Source: Flavobacterium sp. CG_23.5 (GTDB lineage: Bacteria > Bacteroidota > Bacteroidia > Flavobacteriales > Flavobacteriaceae). Taken from it: a DNA stretch of 64,000 nucleotides. Shown here piece by piece: positions 53,166 to 62,945 of the stretch. Both the position numbers and the translations under genes were made by a program. The stretch spans positions 2,569,001 to 2,633,000 of the forward strand of contig NZ_JAGGNA010000001.1 of NCBI RefSeq assembly GCF_017875765.1, in the 5' to 3' direction. Below the pieces are notes generated by a model. It ran no database searches. It was not told where the DNA came from and saw nothing but the letters and a program-made list of their open reading frames with translations. Numbering within the stretch: position 1 is the first letter of the stretch; each line of letters starts with the position of its first letter.

Positions 53166-54236
53166 TTATTTTTTTTCAAAAACCTGAAACAGGGATTCCC
53201 AATTCAGTACAGCGTCTATTTGTGGTAGTCCTTTAAAATTCTCGATTTCAAGTAAGTTTTCTATTTTAAAATTGTCTTGCTCTGCATAAGGAACTAAACC
53301 TTCTCCTTTATATTTTTTTGCCAAATATTCCTGCTCGTATTGCCCTGGAGTAGGAATAAAAAATGCTTTTTTGTCTAATTTTGCCAAGTCCATAACGGTT
53401 GTATAACCTGATCTGCATAGAACTTTGTCACTTTCGTTAAAAGCTTGCTCCAGCTGACGCGTATTCATAAAATTATAATAGGTGACATCTCCTATTTGTT
53501 CCTTTATTTGGTTTTTTTCGACGACTCCTTTAATGAAAATTGTTTTTCCAGAATATCTCAAAATTTCTATTTTCAATTTCTCTTCTAAAATGCCTCTTTG
53601 TGGTTCAGGTCCCGAAAGAATGATCATTAAATCATACTTTATTTCGGTTTGTTTTTTGTGCAAACGGCTTAAAGGACCTATGTATTTAATGTCTAAATTG
53701 GTTTTTTCTAAATGTCCCAGTGCGCCAGTCAAATTTGGTTTTGTAGAAAAGTCGGGAACCCAACAAGTGGTATATTTTTTTATTATATTTTGGTGCATTT
53801 TACTCGTTAACCAAGTTGTATTTCCTGTCATTACATTCAATTGATGGGTCATAAACACGGAAGGTATTTTTTTGCTAAAAACACCTAGCCGATTGTCTGA
53901 AATAATACCGTCAATTTCATATTTCTTAATCCATTCTTTTACCATTTTTTTCTCATTATAAATGGCTTGGATCATCTTGGGACAACTTTTAAATAATTTC
54001 CATTTAAAATTTTTACCGTTTTTGGCGTATTCTATTTGGTAGGAAGGAAGTTCAAGGAATTGTAGATAAGGAAACTCTTTCCGCAATAATTCAAGCGCAA
54101 TTCCATCAGAAGCAATTATGGGAATATAGTTATTATCCTGTAAAGCCTTTATAATTGGAATACATCGCGTAGCATGCCCCAAACCCCAATTTAATGGAGC
54201 AATCAAAATAGTCTTGCTGTATGCGTTCAAATCCAT
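53166..54236 (-). CDS. MurG-like glycosyltransferase family protein
   Basis: 356 residues, two Rossmann domains of GT-B type. The N-terminal glycine motif is ILIAPLNWGLGHATRCIPI, as in MurG and UDP-glycosyltransferases. The C-terminal donor site is CRSGYTTVMDLAKLDKKAFFIP followed by GQYEQEYLAKKY. No signal peptide. The acceptor is unknown; it might act on a glycolipid or surface glycan. It lies between phoU and a secreted Lys/Ala-rich protein with no evident operon partner. Confidence 0.82.
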   Translation of the reverse strand: MDLNAYSKTILIAPLNWGLGHATRCIPIIKALQDNNYIPIIASDGIALELLRKEFPYLQFLELPSYQIEYAKNGKNFKWKLFKSCPKMIQAIYNEKKMVKEWIKKYEIDGIISDNRLGVFSKKIPSVFMTHQLNVMTGNTTWLTSKMHQNIIKKYTTCWVPDFSTKPNLTGALGHLEKTNLDIKYIGPLSRLHKKQTEIKYDLMIILSGPEPQRGILEEKLKIEILRYSGKTIFIKGVVEKNQIKEQIGDVTYYNFMNTRQLEQAFNESDKVLCRSGYTTVMDLAKLDKKAFFIPTPGQYEQEYLAKKYKGEGLVPYAEQDNFKIENLLEIENFKGLPQIDAVLNWESLFQVFEKK

Positions 54237-54356
54237 TGGTAAATATAGCTAGTAGTTTCTAATGGGGAAGATACACAAACTAGTGGTTTTTTTGTATTTG
54301 CAAAATATTATCAAACCATTAAGTTATCAATTTAATTTTTTTTTTAGGTTCTAAAT

Positions 54357-54388
54357 AAAAAGAGACTGTCATTTGACAGTCTCTTTTT
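54357..54388 (-). terminator. Terminator after the Lys/Ala-rich protein gene
   Basis: 15-bp perfect stem AAAAAGAGACTGTCA / TGACAGTCTCTTTTT with a 2-base loop, 18 bp after the stop. Confidence 0.88.
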
Positions 54389-54406
54389 GTGGTTTTTAGA
54401 ATTAAA

Positions 54407-55051
54407 TTAATCTTGAATGTAGGTTTTGTTTCCTTTTGAGTTTATATAATATTTGCCTCCTCTTGGACCGGTGTATACCTTTTTACCGTTATACTCACCT
54501 GTAACCTTGTCTGGAACAGCGGGGGCTTTTTCGTTTGACTCTTTAATTTTAGCAGCGGGCTTTTTAGTTTTTGCAGTTGTTTTTTCTTTATTAATCTTTT
54601 CTGCCTTTTTTTCTGTTTTGACAGCCTTTTCATTGACTTCTGTAGCTTTTACTTTCGCAGCGCTTTTTGTTTTAGCTGCTTTTTCTTTGCTTTCTGCAGC
54701 CATAGTTTTTACATTGCTTCTTGCTTTCGCGACCTTTTGATTTTCTTCTTTAGCATTGGCTTTTACATCACTTTTTGCTTTTGAAACTGTCTTTTTGGCT
54801 TCTTTGGTAGCACTTTCCGCTTTTGCCGTTTTAGCTTTCTCATCACTTTTCGCTTTAGCAGCTATTACTTTTGCTTCGGCCTTCGCTTTAGCATCGCTTT
54901 TTGCTTTAGCTGCTTTTTCTTTGGCTTCGGCTTTGGCTTTGGCTATTTTTTCTGTTTTAGCTTTAGCTTTTTGCTTTTCAGCAGCAGTTTCTTGTGCATA
55001 AAAAGTACTGGATAAAATAAACACAAAACATAATAACAATAATTTTTTCAT
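54407..55051 (-). CDS. Exported Lys/Ala-rich protein with PBCV-type basic adaptor domain
   Basis: 214 residues. A signal peptide (MKKLLLLCFVFILSSTFYAQ) is followed by about 155 residues of low-complexity Lys/Ala/Glu sequence (repeats like KAKSDAKAKAEAK), predicted as a long charged helix similar to histone H1 tails. The last 30 residues, YNGKKVYTGPRGGKYYINSKG and onward, match the PBCV-specific basic adaptor domain first seen in chlorella-virus proteins. It is secreted or periplasmic and probably binds polyanions. Function unknown. Confidence 0.8.
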   Translation of the reverse strand: MKKLLLLCFVFILSSTFYAQETAAEKQKAKAKTEKIAKAKAEAKEKAAKAKSDAKAKAEAKVIAAKAKSDEKAKTAKAESATKEAKKTVSKAKSDVKANAKEENQKVAKARSNVKTMAAESKEKAAKTKSAAKVKATEVNEKAVKTEKKAEKINKEKTTAKTKKPAAKIKESNEKAPAVPDKVTGEYNGKKVYTGPRGGKYYINSKGNKTYIQD

Positions 55052-55134
55052 GACGTTAAAGTTTTTAAAGTTGTTGTTTTAAATCTAATTCTACATAAAT
55101 TTAACAATTTAATTCTGAATATTTACGTAAAACG

Positions 55135-58100
55135 CTAGAAATAAGCCCTTAACTGCACGCTTCCTGTGTGGATAGTCTGACTAGATTCACTTTTTCTACC
55201 TTGGTAATTTAAATTGATATCTAAAAATTGAGTTAGGTTTTTCTGCAAAAGGAATCTCCAAGTCAAGTTTTGCCCAGTTTGAAGTCCTTCCAGCATTTGA
55301 AAACCAACTGAGGAGAATTCATTTCCTTTAAATTTATTTTGGTAAAAGGATATTTCACCATTCATAGTGAATTTTTTATTACTCGCATAAGAAAAGGAAG
55401 TTCCCAAGCGATTTTGTAATAATGTTTCTAAATTCCCAATTTGGTTTTCTTTGTTTTGCCATTCATAAAATAAATCCCAACTGGTATTTTTAGAAAATAA
55501 ATAACTGATTTTTGGAGCCAATTGATACCCATTTACTTCATAATTTTTTTCAGTAAAATTCTCTGATGCAATTGAGGTTTGGATTGTTTTTGCGAAAAAA
55601 TTGAACAACCAACTTTTCTTATATAAATTAGTGTATTGTAATTGATGAGAACTGTTTCTGGCTTCCTGTGACCCTATAGATAATAAGTTTTTTGTCTGGT
55701 TTTGTAAATAGGTGTAAGCGACGGAATTATTCTGCTTACCTCGATTAAAATACAAACTGTTTCGGAAACTGGAATTCAATCCCAACACATTTTCTTTGGA
55801 AGAACTAAAGGGATTTAATTCGAAATTATTGCCGTCACTTTTTGTTTTTCGGTCAATTATAAATGCCGTTTGGTTATAAAAATAAGACAGCAGTTTTTTT
55901 AATCCAAGTTCGTTTTGCCATTGATTTGGGTTTAGCGTAACGGATTGTGAAAATTTATTTTGATGTGTTTTTATATAAATTCGATTAGGCAGGAAAATCC
56001 TAATGTACTTAGCCTGATCGATAAATGGGGCGATTTCAAATTCTTGTAATTCCTGAATTCCATTGGCATTATAATCATTCCAAGTGTACACTCCTTGACC
56101 GGCTGGAACTTCCAGATAAGTAAATTCCTGTTGCGGAATACTTCCGGAATTTGTTTCATATACGGTTGCATTTTGAATCAATTGATTGAAAAAGCGATCG
56201 GTGTAAATTATTCTGGAATTCAACGATGACTCGCTTTTTTTAGTGGAATTCACAAAATCTAAATTTCTGTAATTGACATAAATCGATAAATCGCTTTTGT
56301 TTGTTTGAATCAATTTAGACTTCAAAAAATACGTTTGGGAATTATTTACTCTTTGCAAAATCCTCCCGGCAGTTTGGGATTGTAAACTGTCATTTTTTCG
56401 GTTTAAATAGCCCAATTCTACGAAAACTTTAGTGCTGTCGCCACGACCAGTGAAAAAGCTGTATTCCGTAAATCTTTGGCTTAAAGCCAAAAATTGATTT
56501 GTTGTTTTATCTTTTTCCTGATTATCCTCTAATCTCAAACTGCTTCCAACCCAGTTTTTATTGAAATGATACCTAGTTTGTGTTTGGTTTCTAAGGAATT
56601 TTGATGAAGAAATAATGCCATCGCTGTTTAAGAAACTGCCATGGTTTTGAAAAGTCCAATTTTTTAAACGTAATAAACCATTTAGAATATGTCTGCTGCC
56701 CGAAAAACTCTCCGAAAAATCTAATTTTTCAAATTGATAGGTTAACAATCCTTTATTTTGTGTTCCTTCTTTTTCATTTAAAATAAAATTTAAGCCTGAA
56801 ACTAAGTAACTTTGATTGCCAATTGCAGTAGTTCCCAGATTCCAATCTCTATCGAATTCAATGGTATAAAGGCGTTCAACAGACCTAAAATCTTTTTGTA
56901 CAAATTGATAATTGGCAAAAGCATCAACGTTCCATTTCTTTGAAAACAAGCGTTGTTTCAAGTTTATTTTTCCTGCAAGACCTTTGTTATTGGTGTCGTC
57001 CATCGAAGAGAACAAATTCTTATCATTGTTGCTGACTCCTAATTCAAAATCAACAGCAGTTTTTTCGGTGGGTTTGTATTTTCCAAGGAATGTAGCGACT
57101 TGGATTTTCGTAGGGGCTACTAATTGAATAATAGGTTCGTAATTTCCTTGCGGAACTCCATTTGGCTGGACATATTCATAGATTCTGCCATTAGCAGCCG
57201 AATTTGTCAAAATATAATTTCCCTTATTGTTTCCCACAAAACTAAACCGGACGTTGAATAGTTCGTCTTGAGCATTATTTGAATATTCAAAAATCTCCGT
57301 TGAATTGACAATTGTTTTTTTATACAGCACTTTGTTTTCTGAATAGGTATCTGCATAAGCAGACGGAGCTACCATCAAATCGGGATTATCTCCTGAATTT
57401 ACTAATATTTGAGCTTGTTCCTTGGAGAGATTTTGTTGTAAAGGTTGGTTTTTTAAATCATTTTCGGAGTATAAGTAACTGCCAAAACTCCATTTTTCAT
57501 TTTCATGAGTGGCTCCCGCATAAGTAACAAAGCGAGTATAATTTCTATCGGAATATTGGTATTCTATAGTAATTCGCATTTCGGAAGTAATGGTAAAAAG
57601 TGGCGTAAATACGATTTCACCAGCATTATAATCTATGGTATAATCATTGTTTTCCCCTCGTTTCAATAAAACGCCATTTACATAAACCCGCTCCGATCCT
57701 GAGATAACAAGAACATATAATTCACCATTTTGCCCTTTTAATTTATACGGACCTTGATTGCCTTCTTGGCCTGTAAAATTACTTTTGGCATATTGCCCTT
57801 TAACAAGCGCTGCCGATGCAAAAATATTGGTTTTACTATTTTCCGTTCCAAAGTCGAAACTGGTAGCCAGTCCTTGTACTTTTTTATTGAAATTAAGGAA
57901 TTGCGTTTTCTTGTTTTCAAGAAATATATCCCCAGCTCTTATGTTCCATTTATCGCTGAACAACTCCATAAATACATTGTCGAATTGATCTAGTTTTTGG
58001 GAGTAACCGCCATCTTGCAAAGGGATGTTACTGTCTTGCAAGGAAGCTCTTAGGCTAACTTTCTCGGATAGTTTGCCTGTAATTTGTAAATCTAAATTTG

Positions 58101-58575
58101 AATTTAAGACAGTATTCTGGTTGTTACCGACCGTTACTCCGCGGGTAATGCTCCCCGAAGTATTTAATCCGTCAAAAGGAACGTTTTTCTTCTGTGTCTC
58201 TGTTTCAACTTTATATAATTTTCCGGACGTGGCTTCGTTACTCACTACTCGACTTGGGTCATAAATGCGATATTCCTTTGTCAGAAATTCGGGTAGTTTG
58301 AGGTAGTGAATCGTTATGGAATCAGAAGGAGGTAGATAATTTTCGCTAAGTAATAAGGTGGCTTTTTGAAAATTTATTTTATAAAATAACGTCTCGATTG
58401 GTTTGTCATTGGCGTCAAGCAATTTAAAAAAACTAGAATTAATGCCTTCACTTTCAAGATGAATGGTGTCACGCGAAGCAAGAATTTTTTTGGTTTTGTA
58501 TAACGAATTAGTTTCCTGGGCTTGTAGTCCAGAAAAAAAGCCGATGACCACCCAGAAAAGTAATTTTTTCAACAT
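55135..58575 (-). CDS. Large outer-membrane protein of unknown function
   Basis: 1146 residues. The signal peptide is MLKKLLFWVVIGFFSGLQA. Residues 20-140 are a beta-rich N-terminal domain. Residues about 145-240 hold the best-conserved-looking part, with GSITRGVTVGNNQNTVLNS, KVSLRASLQDSNIPLQDGGY, VFMELFSDKWNIRAGDIFLE. The rest is a long series of alternating strands with Asn/Lys/Ser-rich turns, typical of a barrel with about 26-36 strands, ending in an aromatic residue (RAYF). I recall it as a Bacteroidota family without a known function. It is far smaller than SprA. Terminal Phe and signal peptide support the outer membrane. Confidence 0.78.
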   Translation of the reverse strand: MLKKLLFWVVIGFFSGLQAQETNSLYKTKKILASRDTIHLESEGINSSFFKLLDANDKPIETLFYKINFQKATLLLSENYLPPSDSITIHYLKLPEFLTKEYRIYDPSRVVSNEATSGKLYKVETETQKKNVPFDGLNTSGSITRGVTVGNNQNTVLNSNLDLQITGKLSEKVSLRASLQDSNIPLQDGGYSQKLDQFDNVFMELFSDKWNIRAGDIFLENKKTQFLNFNKKVQGLATSFDFGTENSKTNIFASAALVKGQYAKSNFTGQEGNQGPYKLKGQNGELYVLVISGSERVYVNGVLLKRGENNDYTIDYNAGEIVFTPLFTITSEMRITIEYQYSDRNYTRFVTYAGATHENEKWSFGSYLYSENDLKNQPLQQNLSKEQAQILVNSGDNPDLMVAPSAYADTYSENKVLYKKTIVNSTEIFEYSNNAQDELFNVRFSFVGNNKGNYILTNSAANGRIYEYVQPNGVPQGNYEPIIQLVAPTKIQVATFLGKYKPTEKTAVDFELGVSNNDKNLFSSMDDTNNKGLAGKINLKQRLFSKKWNVDAFANYQFVQKDFRSVERLYTIEFDRDWNLGTTAIGNQSYLVSGLNFILNEKEGTQNKGLLTYQFEKLDFSESFSGSRHILNGLLRLKNWTFQNHGSFLNSDGIISSSKFLRNQTQTRYHFNKNWVGSSLRLEDNQEKDKTTNQFLALSQRFTEYSFFTGRGDSTKVFVELGYLNRKNDSLQSQTAGRILQRVNNSQTYFLKSKLIQTNKSDLSIYVNYRNLDFVNSTKKSESSLNSRIIYTDRFFNQLIQNATVYETNSGSIPQQEFTYLEVPAGQGVYTWNDYNANGIQELQEFEIAPFIDQAKYIRIFLPNRIYIKTHQNKFSQSVTLNPNQWQNELGLKKLLSYFYNQTAFIIDRKTKSDGNNFELNPFSSSKENVLGLNSSFRNSLYFNRGKQNNSVAYTYLQNQTKNLLSIGSQEARNSSHQLQYTNLYKKSWLFNFFAKTIQTSIASENFTEKNYEVNGYQLAPKISYLFSKNTSWDLFYEWQNKENQIGNLETLLQNRLGTSFSYASNKKFTMNGEISFYQNKFKGNEFSSVGFQMLEGLQTGQNLTWRFLLQKNLTQFLDINLNYQGRKSESSQTIHTGSVQLRAYF

Positions 58576-58740
58576 AGATACAATAACTCGAAAGTATCAA
58601 AAGTAGTATTAATAATTGTTAAATTGACCGTTGTGATTCTTTTGATTTTTGAAAGATAAAAAGCAATTTTTATGACTTCGTATAAATAAAAAATGGAAGC
58701 CACAGTAAGACTTCCATTATTCGGGTAAGAAATATATAAC

Positions 58741-59994
58741 TTATTCTTTGGTGACTACTTGCATGGTTTCTCGACTCACTTGTTTTAACAAAACCACTTT
58801 GTCTTTTTCAACAGTTTGTGCTGCATTATCATTGAAATGTCTAATGGTATATAAAGTTACATTTTCTTCAAAATCAACTTTAAATTTTTTGGATAAAATG
58901 GCTTTTAAGTCTTTGAAATTGCCAAATTTATCTTCAACACAAACAGAAAAACTAATGGCAGAATTCTGAATTAAGTTTACTTTGAGCTTGAATTGGTGAA
59001 ACAACGCAAAAATTTCGCTGATATTTTCTTCCATGATAAAAGAGAAATCTATCGATGAAAGCGAAATCAAGAGTTGGTTCCTTTTTACAATAAAACAAGG
59101 TAAATAAGGTTCTAAATCGGCACCTTTGGCAACACGAGTTCCTGGTAATAATGGATTAATAAAAGATTTTACGTACAAAGGAATCTCCTTTTTTTGCAAA
59201 GGTTGAAGTGTTTTTGGGTGAATAACGGTAGCGCCATAAAACGCTAATTCGATTGCTTCACGATACGAAATTTGATTCAGCAAACTTGCGTTTTCAAAAT
59301 ATCTCGGGTCAGCATTCATAACTCCTGGAACATCTTTCCAGATTGTTACGCTTTCTGCATTAAGGCAATAAGCAAAAATGGCAGCGGTATAATCAGAACC
59401 TTCACGACCTAAAGTGGTGGTGAAATTATTTGCATCAGATCCCAAGAATCCTTGAGTAATATTCAGAATTTTTCTTTTTACAGTTTTGGAAATGTTTTTT
59501 TGTGTCAATTCCCAATCTACTTCCGCATCTCTATAATTGGCGTCGGTTTTTATGAAATTGCGCACATCCAGCCATTGTGTTTTTATTCCCATAAAACTCA
59601 TAAAATGACTCAGGATAGTGGTCGAAATTAATTCACCATAACTTACAATTTGATCGTAAACGAAATTGTAATTTGGAGATTTATTATGAGCCAAAAAATA
59701 TTCTAAATCTGTAAATAGTGAATTAACAGCAGCGAAAACTGCATTTTTTTCATCCTCAAATAAATCCATTAAGATTTGATTGTGGTATTTTTTTACTTCT
59801 TGAACCGAAGAATTTAATTCAGCTGATTTATCGAAATAATTTTTAATAACCAGCTCCAATGCATTTGTAGTCTTTCCCATGGCAGAAACCACCAACAATA
59901 CATCTTCATAACCCACTTTTTGTAAAACGTCATAAACGTTTTTAATTCCTTCCGCGTCTTTCACAGAAGCACCACCAAATTTGAATACTCTCAT
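58741..59994 (-). CDS. Aspartate kinase (monofunctional)
   Basis: 417 residues. Phosphorylates aspartate in the lysine/threonine/methionine pathway. The amino-acid-kinase motif is VFKFGGASVKD (Ala for the usual Thr of KFGGTS), with TTLGREGSDYTAAIFA and ITIWKDVPG-like text (here SVTIWKDVPGVMNADP). The C-terminal 120 residues hold weakly conserved ACT-type regulatory domains (SLSSIDFSFIMEENISEIF). No homoserine dehydrogenase domain. The GNAT gene lies 27 bp upstream on the same strand. Confidence 0.92.
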   Translation of the reverse strand: MRVFKFGGASVKDAEGIKNVYDVLQKVGYEDVLLVVSAMGKTTNALELVIKNYFDKSAELNSSVQEVKKYHNQILMDLFEDEKNAVFAAVNSLFTDLEYFLAHNKSPNYNFVYDQIVSYGELISTTILSHFMSFMGIKTQWLDVRNFIKTDANYRDAEVDWELTQKNISKTVKRKILNITQGFLGSDANNFTTTLGREGSDYTAAIFAYCLNAESVTIWKDVPGVMNADPRYFENASLLNQISYREAIELAFYGATVIHPKTLQPLQKKEIPLYVKSFINPLLPGTRVAKGADLEPYLPCFIVKRNQLLISLSSIDFSFIMEENISEIFALFHQFKLKVNLIQNSAISFSVCVEDKFGNFKDLKAILSKKFKVDFEENVTLYTIRHFNDNAAQTVEKDKVVLLKQVSRETMQVVTKE

Positions 59995-60021
59995 ATTTTT
60001 TAAACAAAAAAATTTGTAATT

Positions 60022-60501
60022 TTATTTCAATCTATTGTCTACAAAATAGTTGATTCCTTCCTCATCCATTTGTGCCAAATACCAATTTTTCAGGACTTTT
60101 GCACCTGATTTTTCATAAAATTCGATCGCAGGTGTATTCCAGTCCAGAACATGCCAGTCAATTCTTCGAACATTGTCTCTCTTACCTTGTTTGATAATTT
60201 CTGAATACAAAGCGTAGCCTAATCCAGTGCCTCTCATCTTGTCTTTTACCACTAGATCTTCAAGGTGGATTATTTTTCCTTTCCAGGTGGAATAACGATA
60301 ATAATACAATGCAATACCTACGATTTCGTCCTCAACTTCGGCTACAAAAACTTGAAATAAAGGAGTTGTGCCAAAACCATCGCGAACTAAATCATCTACG
60401 GTTACAAGAACAGCATCTGGTTCTTTTTCAAATTCGGCTAATTCTTGTATTAGACCTAGAACAGCGCGCATGTCTTCTGGTTTTCCTTTTCTGATATTCA
60501 T
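60022..60501 (-). CDS. GNAT-family N-acetyltransferase
   Basis: 159 residues. The acetyl-CoA-binding motif is LVVKDKMRGTGLGYALYSEII (RxxGxG). The N-terminal part (NIRKGKPEDMRAVLGLIQELA) and the WHVLDWNTPAIEFYEKSGA segment match the diamine/thialysine-type GNAT subfamily. It transfers acetyl groups to a primary amine of unknown identity. Upstream of aspartokinase and divergent from fbp, a common flavobacterial order. Confidence 0.9.
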   Translation of the reverse strand: MNIRKGKPEDMRAVLGLIQELAEFEKEPDAVLVTVDDLVRDGFGTTPLFQVFVAEVEDEIVGIALYYYRYSTWKGKIIHLEDLVVKDKMRGTGLGYALYSEIIKQGKRDNVRRIDWHVLDWNTPAIEFYEKSGAKVLKNWYLAQMDEEGINYFVDNRLK

Positions 60502-60671
60502 AAATCCTTATTTTTAATGTTTTAAATTGATCGAAATAAAGCTTTATACCTTAAAATTCGGCGATTTTTAAAGCAAATATACAATACTGCTAAACTAAGT
60601 AAATTTTATTCAAATCATTTTCACAAAAAAACCGATATTTGTGACTTCAAAATAACTACAACGATTTCGTA

Positions 60672-61691
60672 ATGGAAGAACGCAACAGAACACTAGGTGA
60701 ATTTATCATCGAAAACCAAAATGCTTTTCAATATTCGTCAGGCGAATTATCCCGAATTATCAACTCCATCCGACTGGCTGCAAAAGTGGTCAACTACAAA
60801 GTGAATAAAGCCGGATTAGTGGATATAATAGGCGCTGCCGGAGAACAAAATATTCAAGGAGAAGATCAACAGAAACTGGATGTATATGCCAATGAAGTTT
60901 TTATTCAAACTTTGATAAATAGAGAAATTGTTTGCGGTATCGCTTCAGAAGAAAATGATGATTTCATCACTGTAGAAGGAAGCGACAAAAGCCATAATAA
61001 TAAGTATGTGGTTTTAATGGATCCGCTTGACGGGTCATCAAATATTGATGTGAATGTATCGGTTGGAACCATATTTTCTGTTTATAGAAGAGTAACTCCG
61101 ATAGGTACTCCAGTTACAATCGAAGATTTTTTACAACCGGGAATCAATCAAGTGGCCGCTGGATACGTGATTTATGGAACTTCTACAATGCTGGTTTATA
61201 CTACTGGGCATGGCGTAAACGGATTTACTTTAAACCCAGCAATTGGAACGTTTTATTTATCTCATCCCAACATGCAGTTTTCTAAAGATGGACATATTTA
61301 TTCCATAAATGAAGGAAACTATGTTCATTTCCCACAAGGTGTGAAAGATTACATTAAATATTGTCAGCTGGAAGAAGAGGATAGACCGTATACTTCTCGT
61401 TATATAGGAAGTTTAGTTTCCGATATTCATAGAAATATGATAAAAGGAGGGATTTATATTTATCCTACCAGTTCTAAAGCTCCAAAAGGGAAATTGCGTT
61501 TATTATATGAATGCAATCCAATGGCGTTTATTGTAGAACAGGCTGGAGGAAAAGCTTCGGACGGTTTTGGGAGTATTATGGAAATTATACCTACGGAATT
61601 ACATGAGCGTGTTCCTTTTTTCTGCGGAAGCTCCAATATGGTAGAAAAAGCAGAAGATTTTATGCAAAAAGCAAAATTGAGCAAGTACTAA
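60672..61691 (+). CDS. fbp: Fructose-1,6-bisphosphatase, class 1
   Basis: 339 residues. Gluconeogenic enzyme that removes the 1-phosphate from fructose 1,6-bisphosphate. Metal and substrate motifs: [50 protein letters not shown] and [20 protein letters not shown]. Family length. Monocistronic, followed by a strong palindromic terminator. Confidence 0.97.
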   Translation: MEERNRTLGEFIIENQNAFQYSSGELSRIINSIRLAAKVVNYKVNKAGLVDIIGAAGEQNIQGEDQQKLDVYANEVFIQTLINREIVCGIASEENDDFITVEGSDKSHNNKYVVLMDPLDGSSNIDVNVSVGTIFSVYRRVTPIGTPVTIEDFLQPGINQVAAGYVIYGTSTMLVYTTGHGVNGFTLNPAIGTFYLSHPNMQFSKDGHIYSINEGNYVHFPQGVKDYIKYCQLEEEDRPYTSRYIGSLVSDIHRNMIKGGIYIYPTSSKAPKGKLRLLYECNPMAFIVEQAGGKASDGFGSIMEIIPTELHERVPFFCGSSNMVEKAEDFMQKAKLSKY

Positions 61692-61706
61692 AAACAAAAT
61701 CTATAA

Positions 61707-61738
61707 AAAAAAGCTTCCGCCATGGCGGAAGCTTTTTT
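61707..61738. terminator. Bidirectional terminator after fbp
   Basis: A perfect palindrome (AAAAAAGCTTCCGCCA and its complement) with A and T runs at both ends. It serves fbp and the convergent TerB-like gene. Confidence 0.9.
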
Positions 61739-61740
61739 AT

Positions 61741-62169
61741 TTATGAATGCTTCAACATTTCAGTGACGAAAGCATCTAAATCTACTTTTTCATCTACCAA
61801 TATCATTGCTTTTTCAATGATGTAATCCACGTTTTCCGGAGTAAAACCTAATGCTAATCCGATTTTTCTTAACAACAAATCTTGTTTGTCTCCTAAATGG
61901 TGATCAACATGAACCATTCTGGCTAAATCGAACAAACGCTCTAGTCTTTGCTCATGCAAATACGGAGGATTGATAGGATATTTTAATGGGTTTTCTAAAA
62001 TTTCTGCATATTCTGCTGGAGAAATTTCTAGTTTTAAAGCTAGTTTGTTTAAAAACTCTTTTTCCTCTGGAGCAAATTTTCCATCTGCAAGTGCCACACG
62101 AACAATAGCTGAAAAATGACCTTTATTTCTTTGTTTGAATTCGCTATCAAATAAATCTGAAAATGACAT
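61741..62169 (-). CDS. TerB-family protein
   Basis: 142 residues, all helical. The conserved acidic loop VRVALADGKFAPEEKEFL near residue 25 is the TerB/co-chaperone-like signature, with DHHLGDKQDLLLRKIGLALG-like text in the second half. No tellurite operon is nearby, so resistance is not implied. No membrane segment. Function unknown, possibly a metal-binding or stress-related scaffold. Confidence 0.8.
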   Translation of the reverse strand: MSFSDLFDSEFKQRNKGHFSAIVRVALADGKFAPEEKEFLNKLALKLEISPAEYAEILENPLKYPINPPYLHEQRLERLFDLARMVHVDHHLGDKQDLLLRKIGLALGFTPENVDYIIEKAMILVDEKVDLDAFVTEMLKHS

Positions 62170-62348
62170 AATTATAATTTTTTATCTTACAAAGATAAAT
62201 CTATTTTTAAATTTATTGATTTTAATTTTCTTATAAATTTTGTTTTCTCAATTTGAGCTTTTTTAAGCAATGATTTATTTTTTGAAATCAATCATTTTCA
62301 AAATTAATCGTAAGTTTACAAACCCAATCTCAACCTATATTATTTACT

Positions 62349-62942
62349 ATGTCAGAATTTTGGATTTATTTTCAAATAGGATTAAAACATGTTTTGGATA
62401 TTCATGCTTATGATCATGTTTTGTTTTTAATAGCTTTAACAGTTCCGTTCTTATTTAAGGACTGGCAACGAATAGTATTGCTGGTGTCAATGTTCACAAT
62501 TGGTCATACTTTGGCTCTATTATTGTCAATATTTGGAATAATTGCCATTAAAGTTAATGTGGTCGAATTATTAATTCCAATAACCATATTAATCGTAGCT
62601 TTGTTTAGCATTTTTACATCAGGGAAATCAAATAAAAAAGAAAGCATAAATCTGGTATTTTTTATCACTCTTTTCTTTGGAATAATTCATGGTTTGGGTT
62701 TTTCAAATTATTTTAAATCGATACTTGGCGGCAGCCCCAGCTCGAAATTATTACCGTTGTCTGAATTTGCATTGGGTATTGAAGCGGCTCAAATCGTAGT
62801 TGTTTTTGTTGTTTTGGTTCTATCCTATATTGTGCAAACGGTTTTTAGATTTTCTAAAAGAGACTGGACTTTGGTCATGTCAGCGTTTATAATAGGAGTA
62901 GTTTTACCAATGATTGTAGAAAGTAAAATCTGGATTAGATAA
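62349..62942 (+). CDS. HupE/UreJ-family membrane protein
   Basis: 197 residues, about six TM helices. The HupE/UreJ pattern is visible: HAYDHVLFLIALTVPFLF with the conserved His and Asp, FTIGHTLALLLS and FFGIIHGLGFSNYF. Relatives transport nickel or act in hydrogenase/urease maturation, but no such genes are near, so a metal-ion role is likely but unproven. Three bp before the dCMP deaminase gene, with which it probably forms a transcript. Confidence 0.87.
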   Translation: MSEFWIYFQIGLKHVLDIHAYDHVLFLIALTVPFLFKDWQRIVLLVSMFTIGHTLALLLSIFGIIAIKVNVVELLIPITILIVALFSIFTSGKSNKKESINLVFFITLFFGIIHGLGFSNYFKSILGGSPSSKLLPLSEFALGIEAAQIVVVFVVLVLSYIVQTVFRFSKRDWTLVMSAFIIGVVLPMIVESKIWIR

Positions 62943-62945
62943 AAA

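Noticed and set aside
54453..55001. Long hydrophobic frames opposite the Lys/Ala-rich gene
   Set aside because: They are mirror frames produced by the repeated GCT/TTT codons of the real gene.
61707..61738. Perfect palindrome as an attachment or recombination site
   Set aside because: Position between convergent gene ends and A/T runs on both sides fit a bidirectional terminator.
61741..62169. Tellurite resistance determinant
   Set aside because: A lone TerB-like protein without the other ter genes does not support a resistance locus.
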